From Ceratodon purpureus (Eukaryota > Streptophyta > Bryopsida > Pseudoditrichales > Ditrichaceae), in assembly GCA_014871385.1 (NCBI GenBank), contig CM026433.1, positions 9,675,433-9,739,432 of the forward strand: a stretch of DNA of 64,000 nt, written 5' to 3'. The notes below the pieces were generated by a model. It did not search any database. It was not told where the DNA came from and was given only the letters and a program-made list of their open reading frames with translations. This document shows positions 48,201-61,535 of the stretch, one piece after another. The first letter of the stretch is position 1. Every line of letters begins with the position of its first letter. A program made the translations under genes and the position numbers.

Positions 48201-51200
48201 GCACTACTCACAATCCTGCCACTAAATGAAGATAATTTTGGAGAAGAAGGTATCTGATTTTGTGGAATGAAGGGGTGCTTATGAATGAAATGTGATTATT
48301 GCTTACAGGTCATTCATAAGGAACAAAGACTTGGCGTTATATACTATCTATAAAAATATAGTATACGTGTTGGCCAATTTTTTCTTCTCGTTTTTTTCTG
48401 CCTACTCAGCTCAATCGATTTTCCCAGAATTATTGCTTTCAACCTACAACCTTCTCTGGACCTTGCTTCCGGTGATAGCTGTGGCAATATTGGAGCGAGA
48501 CGTTTGCCACTACACTGCCGAGAACAACCCTCAGCTTTATTTGGCAACTCAAATCCGTGGAACTTACAAATTTGCTGTGGATGTTTTCCAATGGGCTTTG
48601 TCAGCCATCTGGCATGCAGTTGTCGCCTTCTTCTTGCCTTATTTCATCATGGACCAATCAGAGTAAGAGATATCCATGCTTGTGAGTTGGTGATGCAAGT
48701 TTTCTAGACAGTCATAAGTACTTGGAGAGGCTCCATAACATTATTTATAAGGTTAATTTTGCACTTAACATCTCAGTTTTGAATGCTCAAAAGTAGATCA
48801 ATTAACGCTCTGAAACATCTAGTGCGTTCTCACTTACGTAGACCTTTACCATGCGGCATGTGTCTTGTCTCTTGTTCGTCCTCTTCTACACACTTCTTGT
48901 CCTAGAGTCCTAATAATAAAGTAATCCACTTGAAACAGATACATTTCTCAAGAGAGTTCACAAGGGATGTTGACTAACGCTATAATTGATAAATGATGCA
49001 GTGATGGAGAAAGTATTGGACTATGGACTTTCGGAGGAACAATCTATGTCGTGGCAGTTGTGATTGTTAACGTAAAACTAGCTGTCCATGTTTCATCTTG
49101 GGTGTTTATCCAGATTTCAATACTCATTTTTACAGTTTGCTCTCTCTTCAGCTTTCTACTTCTCTTATCAGCGTTCTTCAGTGCCAAAGACATGATGGAG
49201 GATCTCGACATTCTGGGCTACGAGTTGTTTTTGCGGCCTACTTTCTGGCTACTCCTAGTCCTGAGCCCCATTGCAGCTTGCCTCCCAGATATTGCTTATA
49301 TCATTTTCCGGGAGCGTGCCAACCCAGCAGATGCCACCATATTACGCGAACTGGAGAATGGTTGGCGAGATGGGGAGTTCATAAAGGGTAGCTTAGATTG
49401 GGTAGAAGTGATCAATACTGGGAGCTTTGGGAAATTAAAAGAGCTAATTGGAACTGAGGAGGAAGAAGAAGATTCCGACACAGATGTTTCAGAGTCTCCC
49501 TTGGTAGCGGGCGCTATAGCACGAAGAAAAACGTGGAGAGAGATTGTCAGTGATGAAAGGTTCGATGCCACGGATCACACGAACTCCGCTACGTGGGATG
49601 GGAAGAAGAAGAGTAGCGGTTTTCATATGGTTACTCGTCTTTCTGCTCCTCATCGGAAGCCGAAGCCCCTACACGAAGGACCCACTCCCCCGCGTCGTAA
49701 GTTGTCCTCCAAACCCTCGCTGTTCCAGTAAAACTCTAACTGCAGATTCTATTATACAGGAACAGTGCTCAAAAGCAGATAATAATCATGCTACGAAATG
49801 AAGTTCAACCATCTCTGTTTCAGATGTTACACTACACCGAGCACTAAGCTTGTCGGATTTTATATGTTGGAACTTAGAGATTGATTTGAAACATCCAACG
49901 GAATTTCAACTTGTAGTATGACGTTTCTCGTCAGAAATTTGTACCCAAGTGTGTATGATGTTTTCTTGATCGTTGCTTTTGCAGGTATGTCAGCCAAGAG
50001 GGCAAGTCTTGCTCTTGCATTGTTGAATCCTGCAGAGGGGGATAAATCTTCATCAGAATCGAAGCCCAAGAAGCAATGGAAAAGTATATCTCTGTATTAC
50101 CATTTAGGAGCTGGAGGTTCGGCTTCAAAACCACGGTCAGGAAAGAAGGAATCTCTTCGGAGCCGTCTCAAAAGATGGTCCACTGTCGGCCGCCCCGGTA
50201 GAATCGACTTGGAAGGTGGACCTCAGCAAGCCAAAAAGGAACCACCAAAATCGTCTCTTCGTAAGTCTGATGCAGCGAAGTCACATCTACATGTCATGAT
50301 AGCTCCCGATGCGAAAGGTGAGCCACTCACCCCTCCGAAAGAAAAGAAACCTGCAAAGAAGGCAACGTTTAATCCTTATTATCATGAGAGTAAGTCGCAT
50401 ACACATCTCCTGATAGCTCCCGAAGTGAAAGGACACGATCCTTTCAAAGAGGATTGGCATAAGACGTCCCTGCAGATCATGATAAACCCGAATGTCAAAG
50501 ACAAATCCAACGTTGCCCAACAGACTACAAATGTTTCGTCAAATATGAAGGTCCTTGTATCCAATGATGGGAAAGAGGAAGAAAATACAAGCATCAGCTC
50601 TCTGCGGAGGATTATGGTAAACCCTCATGTCAGAGTCGATGAATCCGATCATTCTCCAAAAAGTACCATCGATTCCCCAGGAAGGAATATAATAAAAGGC
50701 AGTCCTTATCATCAAGCAAACCGGGCACATACAAATGTGCTGATATCCTCCCACAGCGCAGGATGTTCTCAAGAAGACACGAACAGGACCTCTCTGCAGA
50801 TCATGATAAATCCTAATGTCAAGGATGATCCCAACACGGCTCATCATTCTACAAACGTTTCGCAAAATATGAAGGTTCTTATATCCAACGATGGCAGAAG
50901 GGAAGAAAATACAAACATGACCTCTCTGCAGAGGATTATGATAAACCCCAATGTCCAACACGAATCCAATGTCGCTCTACAGGCTCCAAACGTTTCACCG
51001 AACATGAGGCTTCTTATATCTGGCGGTGACAAAGAGGAAGAAAATACAAACATGAGCTCTCTCCAGAGGATAATGATAAACCCCAATGTCCCAGACGAAG
51101 AGCCAAACCTTTCCGAAGCGAGTCCTACTGTTTTGCCAGCAGAAGCAAAAATTGACACAGATCCTTCTACTGATACCAGTAAGGAAACAGTAAACGAGGT

Positions 51201-51507
51201 GAATGAAATGATTCCGTCCTCTTCTGAAAACCAAGGCAAGAAAGAACATGTTGAAGAATCGGCAGCGATTTTGGACTCGCAAAGTCGAACTGACGAACAA
51301 GTAGCAAGCACGAGTGATGTTGAAGCACAAACTAGAATTGACCTCGATGAGAAGAGCGAACCAGTATTAGAAAAATACAAACTAAGAAAGTCAGAGAGGA
51401 GAGCAAGTGATCTTCCAAAAAGCAAGAATCTGCAAGCCACTAATACTCATGATAAAGCTTCGAGCGCTGATTTGAAGAAAAAGAAGAGAAGAGTAACTCT
51501 CACCTAG
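42272..51507 (+). CDS. P4-type ATPase (ALA2-like phospholipid flippase) with long repetitive C-terminal tail; start exon unresolved
   Basis: Predicted exons: 42272-42351, 42529-42772, 43083-43230, 43582-43763, 44010-44153, 44275-44471, 44631-44799, 44924-45241 (end uncertain), 45538-45603, 45719-45813, 46033-46177, 46288-46401, 46594-46686, 46911-47252, 47820-48016, 48309-48662, 49002-49696 and 49985-51507. Family marks: [18 protein letters not shown] (first membrane pair), [23 protein letters not shown] (P4-type TM4), phosphorylation site DKTGTLT, SPDDAAL, DRKRMSV, KGAD, LTGDK, and the hinge [11 protein letters not shown]4-ATPases flip phospholipids to the cytosolic leaflet of Golgi, endosome or plasma membrane. 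Oddities: the A-domain motif is DGDS rather than DGE(T/S), and after the last membrane helices a strong donor (CGTC|GTAAGT at 49696) and acceptor (49984) join in phase a tail of about 507 residues. If that intron is kept, the protein stops at 49731. The N-terminal exon(s) upstream of 42272 are not settled. Confidence 0.88.
50466..51095 (+). repeat. Coding tandem repeats in the flippase tail
   Basis: The motif SLQxIMINPNV recurs with starts near 50466, 50596 (variant [11 protein letters not shown]), 50787, 50920 and 51054, mostly about 132 bp (44 codons) apart. Between copies lies [15 protein letters not shown] and an acidic EENTN stretch. Two shorter relatives ([12 protein letters not shown] and [12 protein letters not shown]) lie before the first copy. 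The repeats stay in frame throughout, so they are translated or were until recently. I know no domain with this pattern. Confidence 0.85.
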
Positions 51508-52839
51508 AAGACTAATCTCAATCAAGAATCTGTCCAGTGTTGATACCGGTATACGCCACCAGGACTGAGACACACCTAATTCAAGTATTACAATTGACCA
51601 ACCAAGTGATGAGTCCCTGGAAACGTCACCGGAAATGGCAACCCTGCCTATGCAACTTGAGAAAAAATCAAACAATGCACTGAAATAGGATGTTGCAGCC
51701 AATGTTGCAGCCAATGTTGCTAGCCAAATATGTCAAGGTCTACAATATCACACTAGAACAACAACAGAGGCCATCACCTCTCTTAATGGATGTAGATGCA
51801 ACAGGCACGTGAAATCAAACGGCTTCTTCAAAAGAATCTCAATAACAGCAGATCAGCATTCAATGATATGGTACGTTCTAGAAAGATGAAGCCAACTGAC
51901 TCTTTGAATCATCCTTTCAAAGCAGAAGAATGAACATTGACCTCCTACTTGATATCTAGTATCCTGAAGCGTACGTGATGAAAATAACCATTGAGCTCCT
52001 ACTTGATATCATCACCTCTCTACAGAAGAGAATGCAATGCTAGCCATAGCCTAGTCCTTCTTCCGAAATCCAACGAGACCTGCAACTGGCTCTTACACTT
52101 CATATTGACCTGCAGTTCTCAGGTTAGCAAACAAGGAAACCAGAGTTGGAACATTCGCCACCCTGTTCATATGAAGGCTGAAGAAAACCCCCCTGACAAC
52201 TTTCAACAAAATCGCTGCAGCATCTTCCATTAGAGTGCAGGCAGATAAATTCTAAAAGGGCATCATTATGACAGGAACCATCCAACGCAAATCTTCCAGC
52301 AACATACTTTAATCATGTGGTACTGTTCAGTAACCAGAAGAGCAGCCACTTTGCACCAAGTGCAAGATGAAAATCTATGATCCTCAAAGCACATTTAGCC
52401 TAATTTGCTGTTACTTAAGCAGAGACAACTCGAGTCAAATTCCTATGATGTCCTCACAAGAGTTTGAAGGTGGATCCAACCCAAAGCATCACACTGGAAT
52501 AGTTTTGGGACTACTGAATTCTTATGACACTGATTATTCAGTACTATAGGGATGGGTATGTATCTCAAACCTAGTGCAAGTATAGAGATGATATTCAGAA
52601 GATACACATTCAATCAGCACAAAATTGTCCTCCAGATTAAAATATTCCCTTGAAAAGGGTGTTGCCGGTATGGTGACGTAATTAAACATCGACCCCACAT
52701 GACAAAATTTCAATATACATGCAGGCAGAAATAGACCACCAATGTTCTGTGACTCAAAACCTACTCGGAGACATTAAAAAGTCTTACGTCCGACACAGAG
52801 AAAGAGTCGGCTTACAGAAGAATCTAAATGATAAAAGCA
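51508..52839. other. Convergent intergenic region, two 3' flanks
   Basis: About 1.3 kb between the stop codons of the flippase and KAE1 genes, which face each other. Probably the two 3' untranslated regions. A loosely duplicated phrase (CTCCTACTTGATATC at about 51944 and 51999) is the only local repeat. No supported ORF. Confidence 0.5.
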
Positions 52840-54827
<1,988 letters not shown>

Positions 54828-54839
54828 CCCTCTCCACAA

Positions 54840-56420
54840 TCACACCCAGAGGACAACTCCTCCCAAATTCAGTGCAAATTCAGTGCAAATTCAGTGCAAA
54901 ATCAGTGAACTTCTTCCACAAGCTCTACATCCCTCCATCTCCATATTCTCCGTGTCCTCTTCTTCGCAGCGACATCATGAGAAGCTCTTCATTCGGAACT
55001 TTCACGCAGCTATGGCGGTCTCGATTGTGTGTGTCATGTCGAGAGCTCGGCAACGAGCTCGTCGTCGAACTCAGACAGACACAATTTCTATGTCCATTAC
55101 CAGAATAATGTCTTCGTTTTTCCTAGATATCCTGCTGGGAGATGTGCCTTGGTGGTAGATGGTGTAGGTCTTAGGTAGAGTGTCGGGTTTGGAGAACTGT
55201 GACGGCTTTTGGTATAATGACGGGTTTGGAAAACTGTAACGGTTTTATGGGGTCTTCGATAGCCTTCTCCGAAATGGAATTAAGGTAGAGACGGGTATTT
55301 CCGTCAGTTTAAGCCATTCAGCATACATGGATTGAGAAAATTATTGGGATAAAATTTACACAAATAGATGTTAGGGTTATAAATCACAAATCTGATTTTA
55401 TTTTTTTAAATTTAAATTTTTTTCAGGAATTTATCAAATTTTCAAGAATATTTGAAGTGCAACAATGGAGACCACTATTTTGGTGAGTGGCCACATGTAA
55501 TACAGAAATTCTTGCATCAAGAACATGATAGGTTGTTATGGAATTTGCTAAGTGCGGTAGTTAGGTGTTGTGTGCTGGAATATTGGTGCTATGATAGGGT
55601 ACGGATTCAGAACCCTGACGGGAATACCCAACTCTATCTTATGCGAGTCTTTCCAAGATGCATTTAGGCTTCATGAGCTTCAACTGAATGTCATTCCTCA
55701 CTCCCCTTCAGAACTTGATCCTATGAGGCCAATAATACTTATATGGAGGACAATTCTATGCATTTTCTACACATGAAACCGTCCTACCCCTTCGCAAAGT
55801 TTCTACATTTTGCATCCTCAGAATTCATCTGTAGAATGTAGAATCTGCTTACAATGGATGATTCATGCAACATGCTGTCACTAGGATGGACTTGCCATTC
55901 TTCTTTTCTTCTTCTATCTTGCTTCAACCCCACTACAAAATTCTTTTACTAAAGTCATCCATTGGCACATCATAGCCTTGATACATCCCGGCATATGAGA
56001 CATTGTGATCTCTAATGTCTAGATTGATTCCTTGGAAGTAACTTGAGAATTAGGTAAAGTGAAGTTTTGCTACTTCGAACTAGGGTTTTGGAAAAATACC
56101 AAAAGAGTAGGGTCCAAGCCAACACTTGAGCATATTTGTTAAAGTGAGTCCCAAGTTATCTTACAAATTTAGTGACTAATTTAAGCCACTAGAACTAAGC
56201 TTATGCCCAAGGAATGTAAAAGGCAAGACATTTTGAGGATAAATACTAGTACTTTCCATTCTCCATTCCCATTCTCTTAGCTTTTATTGCATGGTGAGAG
56301 AAGTTCCACAAGACTTGTCATTTCAATTGATCCCATTCATCATCATTTTGCATTGTTGATAAATATTTGGCATAGCTACAACAATATCATTGCAATTTCT
56401 CCAAGAAATGCAGAGTTGCA
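54840..56420 (+). repeat. Degenerate inverted copy C of the 24-30 kb repeat, upstream of KAE1
   Basis: In plus orientation this matches the minus strand of copies A and B: ACTTTCACGCAGCTATGGCG with TGTGTGTCATGTCGAGAGC (54998-55047), TTTTCCTAGATATCCT (about 55118), TAGATGGTGTA (55159), then CATAGCCTTGAT (55971), CAAAAGAGTAGGGTCCAAGC (about 56099), GAGGATAAATAC (56236) and GCATGGTGAGAGAAGTTCCA (56288). Between 55170 and 55965 about 800 bp has no counterpart in A or B and looks like a later insertion. The coiled-coil ORF is missing. Because it starts 13 bp from the KAE1 start codon, the repeat appears to supply the KAE1 5' flank. Confidence 0.75.
54865..54907. repeat. Four copies of an 11-bp repeat before KAE1
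   Basis: AAATTCAGTGC repeated three times perfectly and once with a change, 38 bp upstream of the KAE1 start codon. It could sit in the leader or promoter. Confidence 0.9.
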
Positions 56421-56499
56421 TGTAAACTCACTGAGGTCAAAAAGAAATAGTATTCTTTGGACAATAATGGGTTTCCATTTGTTTCAAAAATGAAATTTA

Positions 56500-56531
56500 A
56501 AATAAAAATAAAAATAAAAATAAAAATAAAA
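56500..56531. repeat. (AAAAT)n-type microsatellite
   Basis: About six AATAAAA-type units in tandem, directly before a short AT-rich frame. Confidence 0.85.
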
Positions 56532-56684
56532 AACCCTCTAGATGATAAGTTTTTTCTTATTCAATAAAATGAAGGCTACCTTCATGACTATCAGTTTCCT
56601 GCTCAAATTCTGGTGTGACTGTAATACATTGGTTCTACTCAAGTGAAGGAATTCTGATCCCAGGAAATGGGATCTCTGTATTTT

Positions 56685-56913
56685 AGTTCTACGAGCGTTT
56701 TTAGGAGCCACTCCCATTGGTTGGCTTTTTTCTTCCAAAAACCCTGAAATTTGATTTTGGACCCCCCGAGGCCATTTTTTGTAATTTTGAATTCAAAAAT
56801 GAGGCCTGCGGCCCCAAATTTCTCTAGGATGACACCCTTAGGAATTTTAAAATAAAAAACCAAAAACTAAGGCTCATCAACCCTGCCCCTCCAAAAAACG
56901 CTCGTAGTACTAC
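56685..56913. mobile_element. Short MITE with GCGTTTTT-type inverted termini
   Basis: The left end reads GTTCTACGAGCGTTTTTAGG and the reverse complement of the right end reads GTACTACGAGCGTTTTTTGG. The 229-bp unit is non-coding. Target-site duplication is not clear. The family differs from the MITEs at 2352 and 2964. Confidence 0.7.
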
Positions 56914-58133
56914 ATTACAGTAATCCCAAGAAATGCCCTGGTTGTCAAATTACACTTGCTCATCGGCCTTATCTCCCCGGCGATAAACCTCAACCTCGTC
57001 TTACTGACGAGGGCCCTCCATCTAGGGCTCCCATTGGAGGGGGCAAAAAGCCCCCTATATTTTGTTTGTTAATGAAAGAAATAAATAAATATATATACGA
57101 AAACTAACTAAAGTTAATTAAGTGGGTCTCCATAGACTAATTTGGGGTCCCACATTCCATTAAAAATATAAAATTTAATAAAAAGTGGCCTCAATCCCCT
57201 TAAAATTAGAATCAATGAGGGAGGAGAAAGGGAAGGAGAAGGGAGAGGGCCCGCCTCATCATTAAGATGAGCGCGAGGTTTATTGTCCACGGCTTTATCC
57301 AAGCCACCTTTGTCGTCCATGACGGTAGGAGACTTGATTTGCATTGAGCCTTTATGTCACAGACTTTTACTTTCCATTTCACTCCAAAAAATCTGGGCGA
57401 GTTTGTGATGCCAAATGTAGTGTTCATAGGTTGAAAGTGGTCAAAGCATTAATTGTTAGTCATCTAGTTATTCACAACAACATTAGTTTTGGTTAAAGAA
57501 GTCTAATTATAATAAAGTCTTCTAAATTGGTGAGCAGCTCATTAACAAATCTACAAAACATCCACAATAAAACACTTTGTTCATTATTATATAGATAACT
57601 TGCAGACAATCCTATAAGTCATTTCATTACAACAAAATTACGGCTTGGTGAATGAGATTGAATTGATGATTTTCATCCATCATCCAAAATTTGGATATCT
57701 AGAAAATTAGAGTTGAAAGATCAAATCATTTTGTTGTTATGATCATCTGAGTAGTCAAATCTCTTTTGGATTGGATCTTTCTAAAATAAAAGATAAAAAA
57801 TGTTATGTTTAGAAGATGAGATTCATCAAACCATTTGTTAGAATTTCAATGCATTTGATTACTCGTTTGATTATTAACTACTATTTTGAACATCCTTTTG
57901 GAAATGAAGACTATTTAAAGATAATAATTTAAGCAATGGTATTGAACTACATGTTACATACACTTCACAGGTGTTGAAAAGATTATTTTGAGTCTTTCAA
58001 TAAATTTTGTTCTTACAAATCCTATGGTTCATATTAGTATTATAACAGAGCCTAGGAATATTTCATTTTTCATATGGTGTCTTGAAATTCAAATGAAACA
58101 CAAAACAGAACCTTAATCTTGGATCCACTCGAT
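56914..58133. other. AT-rich stretch with an old dispersed repeat and a strong hairpin
   Basis: Contains the inverted copy of the 27440-27720 repeat (57290-57760) and, at about 57037-57057, a G-rich/C-rich stem (AGGGGGCAAAAAGCCCCCTA). Further to the right the sequence is AT-rich without genes. Confidence 0.45.
57290..57760 (-). repeat. Dispersed repeat, copy 2 (inverted partner of 27440-27720)
   Basis: Reverse complement shows the same ordered blocks as copy 1: CAACTCTAATTTTCTAGATA, CCAAATTTTGGATGATGG, GCATCACAAACTCG, GAAATGGAAAGTAAAAG, CAAGTCTCCTACCGTC and GGTGGCTTGGATAA. Here the segment is longer than copy 1 because of small insertions. Confidence 0.6.
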
Positions 58134-58260
58134 CAGGGTTGTCTTATCGGACGGACATGGGCAAAATTTCCGGACATAGACGGACGGACGGATGGACGGA
58201 CCGGTCGGTCCCCGAACATAATCGGACATTGAGGGGAGGAGGAAAATTACTAAGTTAGTT
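58134..58260. repeat. GGAC-rich low-complexity segment, possible left edge of the right-hand element
   Basis: Repeated GGACGGAC tetramers (about 58150-58200) followed by the near-palindrome GGACCGGTCGGTCC and a second CGGACAT. It marks a sharp change from AT-rich to mixed composition and could be an element terminus, but no matching right end lies in the window. Confidence 0.4.
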
Positions 58261-58675
58261 TTTTTTTTTTACAACTTACCTATAGGGGAAACATATTGAT
58301 GACATGGACAACGAACGATGACGGGGAATTCCACATATGCAAAAGGGGTGCCAGCATGTGTAGGGGGGGCTAGAGCGGGTACAGGGGGGGCGCGAGCGGG
58401 TTTTTCGTGCGGCCCATTTTGTAGATATAGTAAATTTTTGACAATGCAAAAAAACCTAACATTTCCATCAGAATAATATATTGGGGCTAAGCGCAATGAC
58501 AAATGTGTAAATTCAGCATAGAAAAAATGAGATACTCGTGAGCCAAAATACATGGACTTTGCAATGTTGTATACATTTATGAAAATAAAAGCATTTCATT
58601 ACCAATTCAAACCAAAACATTAAAAAAATTGTAGTATATGAAAACTAGTCACTTAGTACTAAGTTGTAGCTATTC

Positions 58676-61056
58676 CTATTCATCTGCATCTTCTCCCGCT
58701 GTGCCACTTGGTCCCGCTCCATCGTCCAGCGTCAAGGTGCGCATGGCTCTCGCCCGTGTCCGCCGGAATGGGCCATCACTTTCAGTGAGAGAACGCAAAA
58801 TTTGCGAGTTCTTCAATTCTCTCAATGTACGCAATGTCTGTGGAGAGTGTTCCTCCAGAAGAAAGTCAACAGCTTCATGTTTGAAAATTAACTTCCACTC
58901 CGAAAGAGACATTTGGACTGCATCTCGGGCGGTCAAAGTCATGAATTGACCTTCAAGGTCTGTAACCAATTCCCCCTCCTTGTTCCATATGAGGCCTTTT
59001 GGGTGATTACCAAGTTGGAACTTCTTATTCTTTGCATCCCAGTATCCATTCAAAGTCTGATAGAAGAAATTTCGTTTCCCTTGGTCCTCCTTCTTTGATC
59101 CAATTATCTTCTCTGCCACCCTCACAATCTGATTGGGGTTATTCTCCCATCCCAACTCGTCACTTACATTGCTCTTAAAGACCGAGTGAGTCTGGGCCCG
59201 CCAACTCCAAATCAAATCTTCCCCCCACATGTTGCGGTACTCTTCACCTGGTGTGTTTTCGGGATTTCTCTCATCGCTTGGTGGCATGTATGGAGTGAGT
59301 CCAAAAACCTCGTACAAGCGTTCATGGAACGGGGATTTGCACATCGGGCAAAATCTCCTTACCAAAAAAATGTTAATTAAACACATTGGATGGAACATGT
59401 GGGTACATGATCAACTGCCCATCCACCCTCAGGACCAAATGGGTTTAGACACACCATACATTGTTTTGAACCATCCATCACCCACGGTTGAGGATTTGGC
59501 CAAAGCTTTCTGCTTTCAACTCCTTCCTTCATTTGAAGATCATGGCACGAAGTTGCGTACTCCACATCGAAATCCAACTGGGCCCAATCTATGAGTTTAG
59601 GATTCGATTCTTGCATGGGCATGTCATCTGGATACATATCATCTGCGTTAATCCATGAAGTGAGGCCAAAATCCCTTCGTCTGTTGTGTTGCAAGTACGA
59701 TTCGTCGATCTTCTTGAACTCTAATGCAATTTGGCGACCACGATCAACGCTGAGAATGGTTGCCACTTTCCACTCGTAGTATGCTTTAGCAAACTTAGAA
59801 ACAAGGAGCCGCAATTCATTATTGGCTCTCATCAATGTCTCCACTTCTCCCGTTAGAGCATTGGGTGGAAATGACAAGGAATCTTGACTTAATGGTCCAT
59901 CGATGTCCACATAGGGTCGCGGGTATGGGGCTGGTGGAGGCAATATCACTCCAACTCGTCGTCGTTTTGCTGGTGTGGAAATATTCTCCAACACACCGGC
60001 CGTTGCAACATGAACTGTGTTGTTGATGTAAGATTCATCCACCAACATTGGATTTTGAACTACATGTATATCATTGGCTTGAGAAGACTGAGGTCTTTCT
60101 CGTTCTTGCAATTGATTTTGCAAATCTGATATTACTGCATCTTTTGCTGCTGATTCCAATCGTAGTTTTCGGATGGTCTCTTGTAACTCTGCAATGAAGC
60201 GATCCTTTTCTATAACCTGTAATTGCAACTCCCCGACCTCCTCGGTTTGGTTAGACTGGTCATTTCTAACTACAACCGGCATGCCAAGAACCATCGTAGG
60301 TTCAGTTCCGACCACGTCCAAATTAGCTGCCGTATTCGGATCGTTTTCCACTAAGACGATGTTCGCATCGTCGTGAGGTTCTATGACGTCCGCTGGATGG
60401 TTCATTGGAGGCTCTACAGCCATATTTGCTGGTGCTGCAATTCTATGTGGCACTCTTTCTCCACGACGACCATCAGAATCAGAATCTGGTTCTGACTCTG
60501 CTGTAGCAGGCTCCGGCACTTGTGTTTTTACCTTCATTCTTTTCCCCAGGCCACCATCTAGGTATTTCCTTTGTTTGGGAATGTCACGCTCAGTCGGCGC
60601 CCTAACACTCGTCGTGGATTTGATGGTGGACCAATCCACCACTTTGTGAAGCACCACCTCAGCATACACCATTCTGCAAATGAACAATGGTACTTCATTG
60701 CGTTCGACACAAGATTGCTTGTATAGATGCTGGTAAACTTGTATAGAACGTTCAACAAACTCCGCATTCAAGCAAAAATAGAGGTTAGCCTTGTCTGAGG
60801 TCCTGTGATTTTTGTGGCGATCGTGTGGAAATATTTTTGTGATGTGGCACCACTCAATGAATTCCTCGCATGTGGAATATTTCCACGGTTCCGGCTCATC
60901 TTGCCAACCTCTAAATGCCAACTTCGTCGGGTTGTTCAACACATGAAGCCGCTTCTTCATCTTCTTACCACCACGCTTCCGTTCACGATCTCTGATTTTT
61001 TTCTTTTCCGCCTTGGTGAGTGGCGTTTCCGCCGCCGGAGCTGGGTTTCCCTCCAT
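58676..61056 (-). CDS. RING-like zinc-finger protein of a putative mobile unit, frame broken near 59400
   Basis: Two overlapping frames, 61056-59377 (559 codons) and 59398-58676 (240 codons), form one protein of about 800 residues if a one-base frame change is accepted. N-terminus: very basic (KKKIRDRERKRGGKKMKKR). Residues 45-160: a globular part with FIEWCHITKIFPHDRH and YAEVVLHKVVDW. Residues about 265-325: a coiled coil (ELQLQVIEKDRFIAELQETI). Near residue 525 CMVCLNPF begins a RING-like finger whose second half (HMFHPMCL, then FCPMCKSPF) is in the other frame. The C-terminal 200 residues hold a helical region and an acidic end. The break lies in GTACCCACATG: one base lost from the C run would explain it. 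No known family. A TATA box sits at about 61390. Confidence 0.6.
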
Positions 61057-61177
61057 CGTGGTGTACTAGTAAAGTTTTGTGTGTTAAAAAACACACCAAC
61101 TCCTCAAAACTTCCCCCAATTGATTTTACAAATTTCCTACGTGGTTGATTATGGTATTCTAACTATACTTTGTGGCC

Positions 61178-61337
61178 CACCCAAGTATTCAGCAATAAGC
61201 CACCGTGAGGTAGTTTAGGGCCCAAATTCCCGGATGAGCGTACAAAATACAATTGAACGAGGTACGTGGCGTTGTCAAATGCTGTAGACCCCACCCAAGT
61301 ACTCAGCAATAAGCCACCGCGAGGTAGTTCAAGGCCT
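61178..61337. repeat. Direct duplication of about 48 bp, 110 bp apart
   Basis: CACCCAAGTATTCAGCAATA with AGCCACCGTGAGGTAGTT at 61178-61224 recurs with few changes at 61288-61335. It lies in the leader/promoter of the RING-like gene. Confidence 0.85.
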
Positions 61338-61387
61338 GAGTGCCAAGGTGGAGCTTAAAAAGTGGGGGGGGGGAGGGCGCCCCCTTC

Positions 61388-61398
61388 ACTTATATAGT
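61388..61398 (-). promoter_or_regulatory. TATA box of the RING-like gene
   Basis: On the minus strand GACTATATAAGTG, about 335 bp before the ATG. The plus-strand neighbour gene has GACTATATAAGGTG at 63207-63220, so both genes share the same box and surrounding bases and each abuts a GC-rich array. Confidence 0.6.
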
Positions 61399-61399
61399 C

Positions 61400-61535
61400 G
61401 GGGGGGGGGGGGGGGGGGGGGGGGGGGGCGCGAGCGGGTTCAGGGGGGGTGCGCGAGCGGGTTCAGGGGGGTGCGCGAGCGGGTATCGGGGGGGGCGCGA
61501 GCGGGTCCAGGGGTGGGCGCGAGAGGGTCCGGACC
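61400..61535 (+). repeat. 29-base G run and GC-rich array 1 (GCGCGAGCGGGT)
   Basis: An uninterrupted run of about 29 G (61400-61428) leads into five copies of a 20-24-bp unit with core GCGCGAGCGGGT separated by TCAGGGGGG-like linkers. One to two further copies of the core lie at about 58372-58400, in the same orientation. G-quadruplex formation is likely on the plus strand. The short frames that cover it encode only Arg/Gly/Glu repeats. Confidence 0.9.

Noticed and set aside
50287..51440. Several minus-strand frames of 70-198 codons
   Set aside because: They are antisense shadows of the repetitive flippase tail.
57037..57057. Bacterial-type terminator hairpin
   Set aside because: A GC stem with an A loop but no U tract or adjacent gene end, and the genome is eukaryotic.
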